Part shown: piece after piece, positions 1 through 8,854 of the stretch | Layout: each line of letters begins with the position of its first letter | How positions within the stretch are numbered: the first letter of the stretch is position 1 | Source: Pseudomonas sp. MYb60 | GTDB lineage: Bacteria; Pseudomonadota; Gammaproteobacteria; Pseudomonadales; Pseudomonadaceae | Length of the DNA: 64,000 bases | Assembly (NCBI RefSeq): GCF_002979555.1 | Contig: NZ_PCOZ01000011.1 | Coordinates: 86,593 to 150,592 of the forward strand | Direction of reading: 5' to 3' | Made by a program: the position numbers and the translations under genes | Notes under the pieces: model-generated | What the model was told of the DNA's origin: nothing | What the model saw: only the letters and a program-made list of their open reading frames with translations | Database searches by the model: none

Positions 1-183
1 GCCATGACGGCCGGTGGCCCGGGTTACTCCTCCGATTTGCCGGCGATGTTCATGTACTCGTTCACGTTCAGCCGTGGCCAGATGGGCATGGGTTCGGCGA
101 GTGCCATCCTGATGCTCGGTGCGATCCTTGCGATCATCGTGCCTTACCTCTACTCCGAGCTGAGGACCAAACGTCATGACTAG
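1..183 (+). CDS. gtsB: Glucose ABC transporter permease GtsB, 3' end only
   Basis: Partial: the gene begins before the window, and 60 codons are readable in frame 1 up to the TAG at 181-183. The fragment ends with a hydrophobic segment (ILMLGAILAIIVPYLY) and a short basic tail, as expected for the last membrane helix of a MalF-type sugar permease. It overlaps the next permease gene by 8 bases, which implies translational coupling. The identity rests mainly on position in the gtsABCD-oprB order of Pseudomonas glucose uptake operons, because little family-specific sequence is left. Confidence 0.85.
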   Translation, partial: AMTAGGPGYSSDLPAMFMYSFTFSRGQMGMGSASAILMLGAILAIIVPYLYSELRTKRHD

Positions 184-1021
184 TCTCGCGTCCAAACCGG
201 GCATCAGCCTGAGCCGCATCGCGATCTACGCGGTGCTGATCCTCGCGGTGCTGCTGTACCTGGTGCCGTTGGTGGTGATGTTGCTCACCAGCTTCAAGAC
301 CCCGGAAGACATCAGCACCGGTAACCTCCTGAGCTGGCCGACCGTGGTCAGTGGCATCGGCTGGGTCAAGGCCTGGGCCACCGTGGATGGCTACTTCTGG
401 AACTCGATCAAGATCACGGTGCCTGCCGTGCTGATCTCCACCGCCATTGGCGCGTTGAATGGCTATGTGCTGTCGTTCTGGCGCTTCCGCGGTTCGCAGC
501 TGTTCTTCGGCCTGCTGTTGTTCGGCTGCTTCCTGCCGTTCCAGACCGTACTGCTGCCGGCCTCGTTCACCCTCGGCAAGATGGGCCTGGCGAGCACCAC
601 CACGGGCCTGGTGTTTATCCATGTGGTCTACGGCCTGGCGTTCACTACGCTGTTTTTCCGTAACTACTACGTCAGCATTCCGGATGCACTGATCAAGGCA
701 GCCCGCCTGGACGGTGCAGGATTCTTCACCATCTTCCGTCAGATCATTCTGCCGATGTCCACCCCGATCATCATGGTCTGCCTGATCTGGCAGTTCACCC
801 AGATCTGGAACGACTTCCTGTTCGGCGTGGTGTTCTCCAGCGGCGACTCCCAGCCCATCACGGTGGCGCTGAACAACCTGGTCAACACCAGCACCGGGGC
901 CAAGGAATATAACGTGGATATGGCGGCGGCGATGATCGCCGGGCTGCCGACCCTGCTGGTCTATGTGATCGCAGGCAAGTATTTCGTGCGCGGCCTCACG
1001 GCTGGCGCGGTCAAGGGGTAA
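176..1021 (+). CDS. gtsC: Glucose ABC transporter permease GtsC
   Basis: Inner-membrane permease of 281 residues, MalG type, that should pair with GtsB to carry glucose (possibly also mannose) from the periplasm to the cytoplasm. About six hydrophobic helices are visible, the first at residues 13-38. The EAA loop that docks on the ATPase lies near residues 168-196 (IPDALIKAARLDG...ILP). The start overlaps the end of gtsB, and the ATPase gene begins 2 bases after its stop, so this is a tight operon. Length is normal for the family. Confidence 0.93.
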   Translation: MTSLASKPGISLSRIAIYAVLILAVLLYLVPLVVMLLTSFKTPEDISTGNLLSWPTVVSGIGWVKAWATVDGYFWNSIKITVPAVLISTAIGALNGYVLSFWRFRGSQLFFGLLLFGCFLPFQTVLLPASFTLGKMGLASTTTGLVFIHVVYGLAFTTLFFRNYYVSIPDALIKAARLDGAGFFTIFRQIILPMSTPIIMVCLIWQFTQIWNDFLFGVVFSSGDSQPITVALNNLVNTSTGAKEYNVDMAAAMIAGLPTLLVYVIAGKYFVRGLTAGAVKG

Positions 1022-1023
1022 TC

Positions 1024-2181
1024 ATGGCTACGCTTGAACTTCGCAATGTAAACAAGACCTATGGCGCCGGCCTGCCCGACACCTTGAAGAACATCGAGCT
1101 GTCGATCAAAGAGGGCGAGTTCCTGATTTTGGTCGGCCCATCGGGTTGCGGTAAATCCACGCTGATGAACTGCATCGCGGGCCTTGAGACCATCACCGGT
1201 GGCGCGATCATGATCGGCGACCAGGACGTGAGCGGCATGAGCCCCAAGGATCGTGACATCGCCATGGTGTTCCAGTCCTACGCGCTGTACCCGACCATGA
1301 GCGTGCGCGAGAACATCGAGTTCGGCCTCAAGATCCGCAAGATGCCCCAGGCCGATATCGACGCCGAAGTGGCGCGCGTGGCCAAGCTGCTGCAGATCGA
1401 GCACCTGCTCAATCGCAAGCCCGGCCAGCTCTCCGGCGGCCAGCAACAGCGCGTGGCCATGGGCCGTGCACTGGCGCGTCGACCGAAGATCTACCTGTTC
1501 GACGAACCGCTGTCCAACCTCGACGCCAAGCTGCGCGTCGAGATGCGCACTGAAATGAAGCTGATGCACCAGCGCCTCAAGACCACCACGGTCTACGTGA
1601 CCCACGACCAGATCGAAGCGATGACGCTGGGCGACAAGGTCGCGGTGATGAAGGACGGCATCATCCAGCAGTTCGGTACGCCGAAAGAGATCTACAACGA
1701 TCCAGCCAACCAGTTCGTGGCGAGCTTCATTGGTTCGCCGCCGATGAACTTCGTGCCCCTGCGCCTGCAACGCAAGGACGGCCGCCTGGTGGCGTTGCTC
1801 GACAGCGGCCAGGCCCGTTGCGAACTGGCGCTGAACGTGACGGATGCGGGCCTCGAAGACCGTGACGTGATCCTCGGCCTGCGCCCGGAGCAGATCATGC
1901 TGGCGGCGGGCGAGGGCGATGCATCGAGCATTCGTGCCGAAGTCCAGGTCACCGAGCCGACCGGCCCGGACACCCTGGTATTCGTGCAGCTCAATGACAC
2001 CAAGGTCTGCTGCCGCCTGGCACCGGACGTGGCGCCCCAGGTGGGCGAGACCCTGACCCTGCAATTTGATCCAGCCAAAGTTTTGCTGTTCGACGCCACT
2101 ACCGGCGAGCGCCTGGGCACTGCTTCTTCATCGCCCGCACAGGCGCATGCTGACAATGTGGCCCAATTCAAAGGCCGCTGA
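1024..2181 (+). CDS. gtsD: Glucose ABC transporter ATP-binding protein GtsD (MalK type)
   Basis: Cytoplasmic ATPase of 385 residues that powers the Gts glucose importer. Walker A GPSGCGKST is at residues 38-46, the ABC signature LSGGQQQR near 136, and Walker B followed by the D-loop (YLFDEPLSNLD) near 157-167. The switch histidine lies in VYVTHDQ. The C-terminal third has the TOBE-like beta region of the MalK/UgpC subfamily, with GLRPEQ. The start is 2 bases after the gtsC stop. No terminator hairpin with a T-run follows, only a REP-like inverted repeat before oprB. Confidence 0.94.
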   Translation: MATLELRNVNKTYGAGLPDTLKNIELSIKEGEFLILVGPSGCGKSTLMNCIAGLETITGGAIMIGDQDVSGMSPKDRDIAMVFQSYALYPTMSVRENIEFGLKIRKMPQADIDAEVARVAKLLQIEHLLNRKPGQLSGGQQQRVAMGRALARRPKIYLFDEPLSNLDAKLRVEMRTEMKLMHQRLKTTTVYVTHDQIEAMTLGDKVAVMKDGIIQQFGTPKEIYNDPANQFVASFIGSPPMNFVPLRLQRKDGRLVALLDSGQARCELALNVTDAGLEDRDVILGLRPEQIMLAAGEGDASSIRAEVQVTEPTGPDTLVFVQLNDTKVCCRLAPDVAPQVGETLTLQFDPAKVLLFDATTGERLGTASSSPAQAHADNVAQFKGR

Positions 2182-2189
2182 GATTGACT

Positions 2190-2260
2190 GCAGGAGCGAG
2201 CTTGCTCGCGAAGGTCGTCAGCGATGACGCAGCGCTTGCGAGCAAACTCGCTTCTACAGG
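2190..2260. repeat. REP-like inverted repeat between gtsD and oprB
   Basis: Two arms containing GAGCGAGCTTGCTCGCGAA and GCGAGCAAACTCGCTTC face each other around a short centre. This is a different REP class from the GTGGGAGG type seen elsewhere in the window. It could form a cruciform or mRNA hairpin that sets the relative amounts of transporter and porin message. Confidence 0.6.
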
Positions 2261-2287
2261 CTTGTGATTTAGATTTAAGTTGTTGTT

Positions 2288-2321
2288 TTAGATAAAAAAA
2301 GTAAACCGCGTTAGATAAAAA
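2288..2321 (+). promoter_or_regulatory. Direct repeat in the oprB upstream region
   Basis: TTAGATAAAAA occurs at 2288-2298 and again at 2311-2321, 23 bases apart, in an AT-rich stretch just before oprB. Spacing near two helical turns fits a regulator site or promoter region. The protein that would bind it cannot be named from sequence alone. Confidence 0.35.
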
Positions 2322-2354
2322 CAGTTTAATAACAATAAAGACGAGGATGTAGGG

Positions 2355-3701
2355 ATGAAAAAGCAACACAACAACGCTCGGCTGATCTGCCAAATGTCAG
2401 CAGCAGCAGCTCTGGTTTTGTCCGCCAATGCGATGGCGGACGAAGCGTTCAGCGCCGATTCCAAGTGGATGACCGGCGATTGGGGTGGTGAACGTACCAA
2501 GCTGATCGAGCAAGGTATCGACATCAAGGCGGACTACGTCGGGGAAATGGGCTACAACGCCCATGGCGGGTTCAACGATGACAAGACCGGTCGTTACTCC
2601 GACCAATTCGGCCTGGGCGTCGCCCTGGACCTGGAAAGACTGTGGGGCTGGGATAACACCCAGGCCAAGATCCAGTTGACCAACCGTAATGGCCAGAACA
2701 TTTCCAACGACCGCATCGGCGACCCGCGTGCCGGCACGCTGAGTTCGTCCATGGAAGTGTACGGTCGTGGCCACATGGTGCGTCTGACCCAGTTCTGGAT
2801 TCAGCACCAGATGTTCGACAACAAGCTGGACGTGAAACTCGGCTACTTCGGTGAAGGCGAAGACTTCAACACCTTCCCGTGCGACTTCCAGAACCTGTCG
2901 TTCTGCGGCTCGCAGGTCGGTAACTACGTGAACACCTGGTACAACTGGCCCGTCAGCCAGGCCGCCATTCGCGTGAAGTACCACATCACCCCAGAGCTGT
3001 ATGCGCAAATCGGTGCGTACAACCAGAACCCATCGCAGCTGGAGCACGGCAACGGCTTCAAGCTCAGCGGCAGCGGCACCAAAGGCACCGTGTTGCCAGT
3101 GGAGTTGGTCTGGTCGCCGAAGGTCAACAACCTGCCGGGCGAATACCGTGTGGGTTACTACAAAAGTGCCGCCGATGCTTCTGACGTCCGTGAAGACATC
3201 AACGGCAACGATGCAGCGACCACTGGCGCGGCGTACCGTACCCGCAGCAGCAAGAAAGGCTACTGGTTCGTTGCCCAACAGCAGCTCACCACGCACAACG
3301 GCGACGCTTCCCGCGGCTTGAACATCGCGGCCAACGCCACGTTCCACGACAAGGAAACCAACCTGGTCGACAACTACCAGTCGTTGATGCTGGTGTACAA
3401 AGGCCCATTCGATGCGCGTCCAAAAGACGACGTCGGCATTGGCGCGGCGCGTCTGCACGTCAACAAGGACGTGAAGCGCAACTCTGAGTTGCTCAACGTC
3501 GCCAATGGCGTGGCCGACTACGACAACCCGCTGTACACGCCGATCCGCGAAACCGAGTACAACTTCGAAATCAACTACGGTTTCCACGTCACCAACTGGC
3601 TGACCGTGCGTCCCAACCTGCAGTACGTCGTGCAACCTGGCGGCGTGGACAAAGTCGACAACGCGCTGGTGGCGGGCCTGAAAATTCAGTCTACGTTCTA
3701 A
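2355..3701 (+). CDS. oprB: Carbohydrate-selective porin OprB
   Basis: Outer-membrane porin of 448 residues for glucose and related sugars, feeding the Gts ABC importer. The N-terminus is a Sec signal peptide ending at ANAMA/DEAF near residue 28. The mature chain has the alternating aromatic strands of a 16-stranded barrel (WMTGDWGGERTKL near the start) and ends in a phenylalanine (KIQSTF), the usual outer-membrane assembly signal. GAGGATGTAGGG precedes the ATG. It lies downstream of gtsD in the same direction and is followed by a strong terminator. Confidence 0.94.
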   Translation: MKKQHNNARLICQMSAAAALVLSANAMADEAFSADSKWMTGDWGGERTKLIEQGIDIKADYVGEMGYNAHGGFNDDKTGRYSDQFGLGVALDLERLWGWDNTQAKIQLTNRNGQNISNDRIGDPRAGTLSSSMEVYGRGHMVRLTQFWIQHQMFDNKLDVKLGYFGEGEDFNTFPCDFQNLSFCGSQVGNYVNTWYNWPVSQAAIRVKYHITPELYAQIGAYNQNPSQLEHGNGFKLSGSGTKGTVLPVELVWSPKVNNLPGEYRVGYYKSAADASDVREDINGNDAATTGAAYRTRSSKKGYWFVAQQQLTTHNGDASRGLNIAANATFHDKETNLVDNYQSLMLVYKGPFDARPKDDVGIGAARLHVNKDVKRNSELLNVANGVADYDNPLYTPIRETEYNFEINYGFHVTNWLTVRPNLQYVVQPGGVDKVDNALVAGLKIQSTF

Positions 3702-3739
3702 CGCTGTTGCGATAAGCTCCTTCTCTCTGTGCGCATTTT

Positions 3740-3768
3740 GCGGGTAGCCATGGCTACCCGCTTTTTTT
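3740..3768 (+). terminator. Rho-independent terminator after oprB
   Basis: A perfect palindrome (GCGGGTAGCC/GGCTACCCGC around a central AT) is followed by seven T residues. It ends the gts-oprB transcription unit about 40 bases after the oprB stop. Confidence 0.92.
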
Positions 3769-3803
3769 GGGCAGCACCGTGAAGACATTCAGGACCGTGG
3801 CAC

Positions 3804-4649
3804 ATGCATGAGCAACCGCTGCAACGCTTTTTCAAATCCCTGCGCGAGCGTCCGGTGTTCGCCTGGGAGCGCTTTCAGATGCGTGACGTGCTGGTGATCG
3901 ACCATCCGCTGTGCCAAGCGGTGTTCAGTCGCCAAGGCGCGCAATTGCTGCACTTTCAGCCTACCGGTCAAAAGCCCTGGTTGTGGTGCGCCGCCAAGTG
4001 GCCGCAAGTCGGGGCTATCCGTGGTGGCATTCCGGTGTGCTGGCCGTGGTATGGCCGTCATCCGAGCGAAAACGCCTGGCCGTCCCATGGCTGGGCCCGG
4101 TTGATCGACTGGAAGCTGCTCGACAGCAGCACCGACGACGACGGCGTGCACCTGCACTGGCAGCTGCAACTGTGCGACTGGCAGGTGGACCTGCACGCGC
4201 ACCTGGGCGAAACCCTGGAACTGCGCCTGAGCACCGAACATCAGGACGAGTTGCCGTGCCAGTTGAGCCATGCATTGCACGCTTACTGGCGTATTGGTCA
4301 CGTTGATGAGATAGCGCTGTCTGGGCTCGACGGAGCACAAGGTTACGACCAGCTCAGCCGCCAGGCCTGCCAGCAGGAAGGTGAGTTGCGGGTGGACGGT
4401 GGCTGTCAGCGGGTATTCCAGCACGAGGGCGAATTGCAGCTGAAGGACCATGCCTGGCAGCGCGAACTGTGCATCGACACCGGCGACAGTGCCGACACCG
4501 TGGTGTGGCATCCGGGCAGCCGGCCGCTGTTGGGCGTGAGCTTCAACGAGGCGTCAGGGTTCGTGTGTGTGGAGTCGGCGATGGCCGGGGCGAGCCTGGC
4601 GCCGGGGGAGAGGGCGCATCTGAGTCTGCAGGCCAGGGCTGGGGTTTAG
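3804..4649 (+). CDS. D-hexose-6-phosphate mutarotase (YeaD-like aldose epimerase)
   Basis: Protein of 281 residues of the galactose-mutarotase-like fold, expected to interconvert the anomers of glucose-6-phosphate or a similar hexose phosphate in the cytoplasm. Supporting motifs are GAQLLHF, RGGIPVCWPWYG near residues 73-84, PSHGWAR near 93-99, and a late catalytic-type glutamate in SFNEASGFVCVESA. It sits between the glucose uptake operon and hexR-zwf, so supplying the right anomer to Zwf is a sensible role. It follows the oprB terminator and probably has its own promoter or receives readthrough. Confidence 0.87.
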   Translation: MHEQPLQRFFKSLRERPVFAWERFQMRDVLVIDHPLCQAVFSRQGAQLLHFQPTGQKPWLWCAAKWPQVGAIRGGIPVCWPWYGRHPSENAWPSHGWARLIDWKLLDSSTDDDGVHLHWQLQLCDWQVDLHAHLGETLELRLSTEHQDELPCQLSHALHAYWRIGHVDEIALSGLDGAQGYDQLSRQACQQEGELRVDGGCQRVFQHEGELQLKDHAWQRELCIDTGDSADTVVWHPGSRPLLGVSFNEASGFVCVESAMAGASLAPGERAHLSLQARAGV

Positions 4650-4660
4650 CGGTGTGGCTG

Positions 4661-4760
4661 GTGGCTTCATCGGGGCAAGCCCCCTCCCACATGGACTGCA
4701 TTCACCTATTTTGACTTGTGAACACGGTCAGTGGGAGGTGACTTGCCCCCGATGAGGCCA
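4661..4760. repeat. REPIN: pair of inverted REP sequences
   Basis: CATCGGGGCAAGCCCCCTCCCAC is followed, about 40 bases on, by GTGGGAGGTGACTTGCCCCCGATG, forming one long imperfect inverted repeat in the gap between the convergent mutarotase and hexR genes. This is the doublet form (REPIN) common in fluorescent pseudomonads. Confidence 0.8.
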
Positions 4761-4782
4761 GTACCGCCAACCCACAATCCGC

Positions 4783-5652
4783 CTAGTTGAATTCGTCGCC
4801 CACCGGATACCGGCTGTCATTCAAACTTTCCTTGATCTTGCGCAAGTGCGGCTGGAAATCCACCCCACGGCGCAAGGTCATGCCGGTCGCCAGCACATCC
4901 AGCACCGTCAGTTGGATGATCCGCGAGGTCATCGGCATATAAATGTCGGTGTCTTCCGGCAACGGAATGTTCAGGCTTACCGTACTGGCCTTGGCCAGCG
5001 GCGAGTTTTCGGCGGTCACGCCCAGCACCGAGGCGCCGTTGCTGCGGGCGATACGTGCCACTTCCACCAGTTCACGGGTGCGCCCGGTGTAGGAAATGAT
5101 CACGAACAGTTCGCCCGTGTGCGCCACCGAGGCAATCATGCGCTGCATCAGCACATCCGCGTGGGCGGTCACCGCCAGGTTGAAACGGAAAAACTTGTGC
5201 AGCGCATCCATCGCCACCGGCGCCGAAGCACCCAGGCCGAAGAAATGGATCTGCCGCGCCTGGATCAACAAATCCACGGCCTTGCTGATCAGGGCCGGGT
5301 CCAGGGCCTGGCAGGCGCTGTCCAGGGACGCAATGGCGCTGCCAAAGATCTTCTGGGTGTAAGCCTCGGGGTTATCATCGGCTTCCACTGCGCGGCTGAC
5401 ATACGCCGCGCCGCTGGCCAGACTTTGCGCCAGCTGCAATTTCAGTTCAGGGTAGCCGCTTACGCCGAACGAACGGCAGAAACGGTTGACGGTCGGTTCA
5501 CTGACCGACGCGGCCTGGGCGAGGGCGGCGATCGAGAAGCGGGTGGCCTGCTGCGGGTTGAGCAGGATGACTTCAGCGACTTTGCGCTCGGCCTTGTTCA
5601 ATTCTTCGAGGCGGTTCTGGATCTGTTCCAGAAGATTTCGCACGCGGTCCAT
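4783..5652 (-). CDS. hexR: HexR, RpiR-family repressor of glucose catabolism
   Basis: Transcription factor of 289 residues. An N-terminal HTH_6 domain (residues 1-75, with SVSEPTVNRFCRSFG as the recognition region) is followed by a SIS sugar-phosphate-binding domain (about 125-265, with HFFGLGASAPVA and ISYTGRTRE). In Pseudomonas, HexR represses zwf-pgl-eda and other Entner-Doudoroff genes and is released by 2-keto-3-deoxy-6-phosphogluconate. It is divergent from zwf with 210 bases between, where a HexR-type site is visible. Length and motifs are normal. Confidence 0.96.
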   Translation of the reverse strand: MDRVRNLLEQIQNRLEELNKAERKVAEVILLNPQQATRFSIAALAQAASVSEPTVNRFCRSFGVSGYPELKLQLAQSLASGAAYVSRAVEADDNPEAYTQKIFGSAIASLDSACQALDPALISKAVDLLIQARQIHFFGLGASAPVAMDALHKFFRFNLAVTAHADVLMQRMIASVAHTGELFVIISYTGRTRELVEVARIARSNGASVLGVTAENSPLAKASTVSLNIPLPEDTDIYMPMTSRIIQLTVLDVLATGMTLRRGVDFQPHLRKIKESLNDSRYPVGDEFN

Positions 5653-5778
5653 TCAGTCTTTCCTTCGGGCGACGATGCAAATAAGGGGTGGCAACCAATC
5701 GACCAGCGGCCCTTTGCGGTGGCCTATCCTACTGAGGGTAGCTGAACACCACCACTCGGAATGCGTATTTCGGGAAAA

Positions 5779-5799
5779 TGTTGTGATTATTACTACATT
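5779..5799. promoter_or_regulatory. Putative HexR operator in the hexR-zwf intergenic region
   Basis: TGTTGTGATTATTACTACATT is an AT-rich imperfect palindrome of the TTGT-N7/8-ACAA type described for HexR in Pseudomonas. It lies 64 bases before zwf and about 127 bases before hexR, so it could control both directions. Confidence 0.6.
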
Positions 5800-5862
5800 T
5801 TTCCTTGAGTGATGCCTTGAAAAAAGGTATTTGTAGCTTAACTTGATAAAAGAACAAACATC

Positions 5863-7329
5863 ATGCCTTCGATAACCGTGGAACCCTGCACCTTTGCCCT
5901 GTTTGGCGCCTTGGGTGATCTGGCGCTGCGCAAGTTATTTCCTGCCCTCTATCAACTCGATGGTGCCGGGCTTTTGCACGACGATACGCGCATCCTGGCC
6001 CTGGCCCGCGAAGCCGGTTCCGAGCAACAGCACCTGGCCCACATTGAACAAGCACTGCGCACGTATGTCGGCAACGAACTGGACGAGACCATCGCCCAGC
6101 GTTTCCTCGCGCGCCTGACTTACGTCCACGTCGACTTCATGAAGGCCGATGACTACGTGGCGCTGGCTGAACTCGCCGGCACCGAGCAACGCCTGATTGC
6201 CTACTTCGCTACCCCGGCCGCAGTGTACGGCGCGATCTGCGAGAACCTGTCCAAGGTCGGCCTGGCAGAAAACACCCGCGTGGTGCTGGAAAAGCCAATC
6301 GGTTCGGACCTGGAGTCCTCGCGCAAGGTCAACGACGCGGTGGCGCAGTTCTTCCCGGAGAACCGCACCTACCGCATCGACCACTACCTGGGCAAAGAGA
6401 CCGTCCAGAACCTGATCGCGTTGCGTTTCGCCAACAGCCTGTTCGAAACCCAGTGGAACCAGAACTACATTTCCCACGTGGAAATCACTGTGGCCGAGCA
6501 GGTCGGTATCGAAGGCCGTTGGGGCTACTTCGACAAGGCCGGCCAGTTGCGGGACATGATCCAGAATCACCTGCTGCAACTGCTTTGCCTGATCGCCATG
6601 GACCCGCCGGCCGACTTGTCCGCCGACAGTATCCGTGACGAGAAGGTCAAGGTGCTCAAGGCCCTGGCGCCGATCAGCCCGGACGGCCTGACCACCCAAG
6701 TCGTGCGCGGCCAGTACATCGCCGGCTACAGCGCCGGCAAGCCGGTACCGGGCTACCTGGAAGAAGAGAACTCCAACACCCAGAGCGACACCGAGACCTT
6801 CGTTGCCCTGCGTGCCGACATCCGCAACTGGCGGTGGGCCGGCGTGCCGTTCTACCTGCGCACCGGCAAACGCATGCCGCAGAAGTTGTCGCAGATCGTT
6901 ATTCACTTCAAGGAACCGTCCCACTACATCTTCGCGCCCGAGCAGCGCTTGCAGATCAGCAACAAACTGATCATCCGCCTGCAACCGGACGAAGGTATTT
7001 CCTTGCGCGTGATGACCAAGGAGCAAGGCCTGGACAAGGGCATGCAACTGCGCAGCGGCCCGCTGCAACTGAATTTTTCCGACACCTACCGCAGCGCCCG
7101 GATCCCGGATGCCTACGAGCGGTTGTTGCTGGAAGTGATGCGCGGCAATCAGAACCTGTTTGTCCGTAAAGATGAAATCGAAGCCGCGTGGAAGTGGTGT
7201 GACCAGTTGATCGCCGGGTGGAAAAAATCCGGTGATGCGCCCAAGCCGTATGCGGCGGGTTCCTGGGGGCCGATGAGCTCCATTGCACTGATCACGCGGG
7301 ATGGGAGGTCGTGGTATGGCGATATCTGA
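5863..7329 (+). CDS. zwf: Glucose-6-phosphate 1-dehydrogenase
   Basis: Cytoplasmic enzyme of 488 residues that oxidises glucose-6-phosphate to 6-phosphogluconolactone, making NAD(P)H. The nucleotide-binding loop is GALGDLALRKL at residues 15-25, and the active-site signature RIDHYLGKE is at 171-179. EKPIG at 143-147 is also typical. It is the first gene of zwf-pgl-eda, and its end overlaps pgl by 14 bases. The ATG follows an AT-rich leader containing the HexR site. Full length. Confidence 0.97.
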   Translation: MPSITVEPCTFALFGALGDLALRKLFPALYQLDGAGLLHDDTRILALAREAGSEQQHLAHIEQALRTYVGNELDETIAQRFLARLTYVHVDFMKADDYVALAELAGTEQRLIAYFATPAAVYGAICENLSKVGLAENTRVVLEKPIGSDLESSRKVNDAVAQFFPENRTYRIDHYLGKETVQNLIALRFANSLFETQWNQNYISHVEITVAEQVGIEGRWGYFDKAGQLRDMIQNHLLQLLCLIAMDPPADLSADSIRDEKVKVLKALAPISPDGLTTQVVRGQYIAGYSAGKPVPGYLEEENSNTQSDTETFVALRADIRNWRWAGVPFYLRTGKRMPQKLSQIVIHFKEPSHYIFAPEQRLQISNKLIIRLQPDEGISLRVMTKEQGLDKGMQLRSGPLQLNFSDTYRSARIPDAYERLLLEVMRGNQNLFVRKDEIEAAWKWCDQLIAGWKKSGDAPKPYAAGSWGPMSSIALITRDGRSWYGDI

Positions 7330-8029
7330 TTTGAAACTGCCCCAGGGCGTCACCCCTCACGAGTACCGCACGCCGGTGCTGTTGGCGGAGGGCCTGGCCA
7401 ATGATGTGGCCGAGCAATTGCGCGGGGCTATCAGTGCCCGTGGCGAAGCCACCCTGGTAGTGTCCGGTGGCCGCAGCCCCGTGGCGTTTTTCCAGCACCT
7501 GGCCAAGCAGGGCCTGGATTGGTCCAAGGTCACCCTCACCCTCGCCGATGAGCGCTGGGTACCGGTGGAGCACGCTGACAGCAATGCCGGTCTGCTCAAA
7601 CAGCACCTGTTGCAAGGCCCGGCGGCCAAGGCCAAGTTCCTGAGCCTCTACAGCGCCGCTGCTAACCTTGAAGACGCTGCCGAGCAGGCCGATCGCCTGC
7701 TGGGCGAATTGCCAGGCATCGATGTCCTGGTGCTGGGCATGGGCGATGACGGCCACACCGCATCGCTGTTTCCCAACAGCCCGAACCTGACTGAAGCCCT
7801 GCAGCCGGACGGTACCCGCCGTTGCTGGCCGATGCTGGCGCCCACCGTGCCGCACCAGCGCCTGACCATGAGTCGCGCCCTGCTGGCCACGGCCACCTAC
7901 ACCGTGCTGTCGATTTCCGGCAGTTCGAAACTGACCACCTTGAGCGCCGCGTTGGCCAGCGACGACGTTGCTGCCATGCCGATTCGCGCGTTTTTGCAAC
8001 CTACTTTAGAGATTTACTGGTGCCCATGA
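7316..8029 (+). CDS. pgl: 6-phosphogluconolactonase
   Basis: Enzyme of 237 residues that hydrolyses 6-phosphogluconolactone to 6-phosphogluconate. Family motifs: VVSGGRSPVAFFQHL near residues 46-60, LADERWVP near 75-82, and VLGMGDDGHTASLFP near 138-152. I chose the ATG at 7316 (MAISDLKLPQG); a longer form from 7301 would only add MGGRG inside zwf. GGGATGGGAGG lies just upstream. The coupled overlap with zwf and the near-contact with eda show a single operon. Confidence 0.95.
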   Translation: MAISDLKLPQGVTPHEYRTPVLLAEGLANDVAEQLRGAISARGEATLVVSGGRSPVAFFQHLAKQGLDWSKVTLTLADERWVPVEHADSNAGLLKQHLLQGPAAKAKFLSLYSAAANLEDAAEQADRLLGELPGIDVLVLGMGDDGHTASLFPNSPNLTEALQPDGTRRCWPMLAPTVPHQRLTMSRALLATATYTVLSISGSSKLTTLSAALASDDVAAMPIRAFLQPTLEIYWCP

Positions 8030-8046
8030 GCCAAGGAACCGCCGCT

Positions 8047-8712
8047 ATGAAAAGCCCTCAACCGACCGTGTCCATGGCGGATAAAGTTGCCCTGATCGAC
8101 AGCCTCTGTGCCAAGGCACGCATCCTGCCGGTGATCACCATCGCCCGCGAACAGGACATCCTGCCGCTGGCCGATGCCCTGGCCGCCGGTGGTCTGACTG
8201 CTTTGGAAGTGACCCTGCGCTCCGAGTTCGGCCTCAAGGCCATCCAGGTACTGCGCGAGCAGCGTCCGGAACTGTGCACCGGTGCCGGCACTGTGCTTGA
8301 TCGCCACATGCTCGAAGCGGCCGAGGTCGCGGGTTCGCAGTTCATCGTCACCCCTGGCATCACCCGTGACCTGCTGGAGGCCTCGGTGCACAGCCCGATC
8401 CCGCTGCTGCCAGGCATCAGCAATGCCTCCGGCATCATGGAAGGCTACGGCCTGGGTTATCGCCGCTTCAAGCTGTTCCCGGCGGAAGTCAGCGGTGGTG
8501 TGGCGGCGATCAAGGCCCTGGGCGGCCCGTTCGGCGAAGTGAAATTCTGCCCGACTGGCGGCGTCGGCCCGGCCAACATCAAAAACTACATGGCGTTGAA
8601 AAACGTGATGTGCGTAGGCGGTAGCTGGATGCTCGACCCGGAGTGGGTGAAGAACGGCGACTGGGCCCGCATCCAGGAAGTCACCGCTGAGGCGCTGGCG
8701 CTGTTGGATTGA
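8047..8712 (+). CDS. eda: KHG/KDPG aldolase (Entner-Doudoroff aldolase)
   Basis: Aldolase of 221 residues that splits 2-keto-3-deoxy-6-phosphogluconate into pyruvate and glyceraldehyde-3-phosphate. The general-base glutamate is E54 in LEVTLR, and the Schiff-base lysine is K142 in RRFKLFPAE; the phosphate-binding PTGGV follows. The ATG at 8047 is preferred because CAAGGAACC precedes it at good distance. An in-frame ATG at 8026 overlaps the pgl stop and is an alternative. It is the last gene of zwf-pgl-eda and is closed by a terminator. Confidence 0.95.
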   Translation: MKSPQPTVSMADKVALIDSLCAKARILPVITIAREQDILPLADALAAGGLTALEVTLRSEFGLKAIQVLREQRPELCTGAGTVLDRHMLEAAEVAGSQFIVTPGITRDLLEASVHSPIPLLPGISNASGIMEGYGLGYRRFKLFPAEVSGGVAAIKALGGPFGEVKFCPTGGVGPANIKNYMALKNVMCVGGSWMLDPEWVKNGDWARIQEVTAEALALLD

Positions 8713-8755
8713 TCTGAGTTAACGAATCGTTGTTGCTGTGCTTGACGGCATTTTT

Positions 8756-8788
8756 GCGGCGCACTTGGTCGGTGTGCCGCTTTTTTTT
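8756..8788 (+). terminator. Rho-independent terminator after eda
   Basis: The stem GCGGCGCAC/GTGTGCCGC (one mismatch) with a 7-base loop is followed by eight T residues, closing the zwf-pgl-eda operon. Confidence 0.88.
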
Positions 8789-8820
8789 GCCCGTTGAAAA
8801 CTCGAGGTCAACACCGATCT

Positions 8821-8854
8821 AAATGTGGGAGAGGGCAAGCCCCGTCCCACATTT
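8821..8854. repeat. REP element
   Basis: AAATGTGGGAGAGGGCAAGC with its inverted partner CCCGTCCCACATTT. It abuts the stop codon of the minus-strand aminotransferase and separates it from eda. Confidence 0.75.

Noticed and set aside
961..2064. Long minus-strand open frame opposite gtsD
   Set aside because: It is a shadow frame rich in His, Gln, Ala and Arg, with no domain, and it mirrors an unmistakable ABC ATPase; the same applies to other long antisense frames over oprB, zwf, fadD, gntT and the chemoreceptor.
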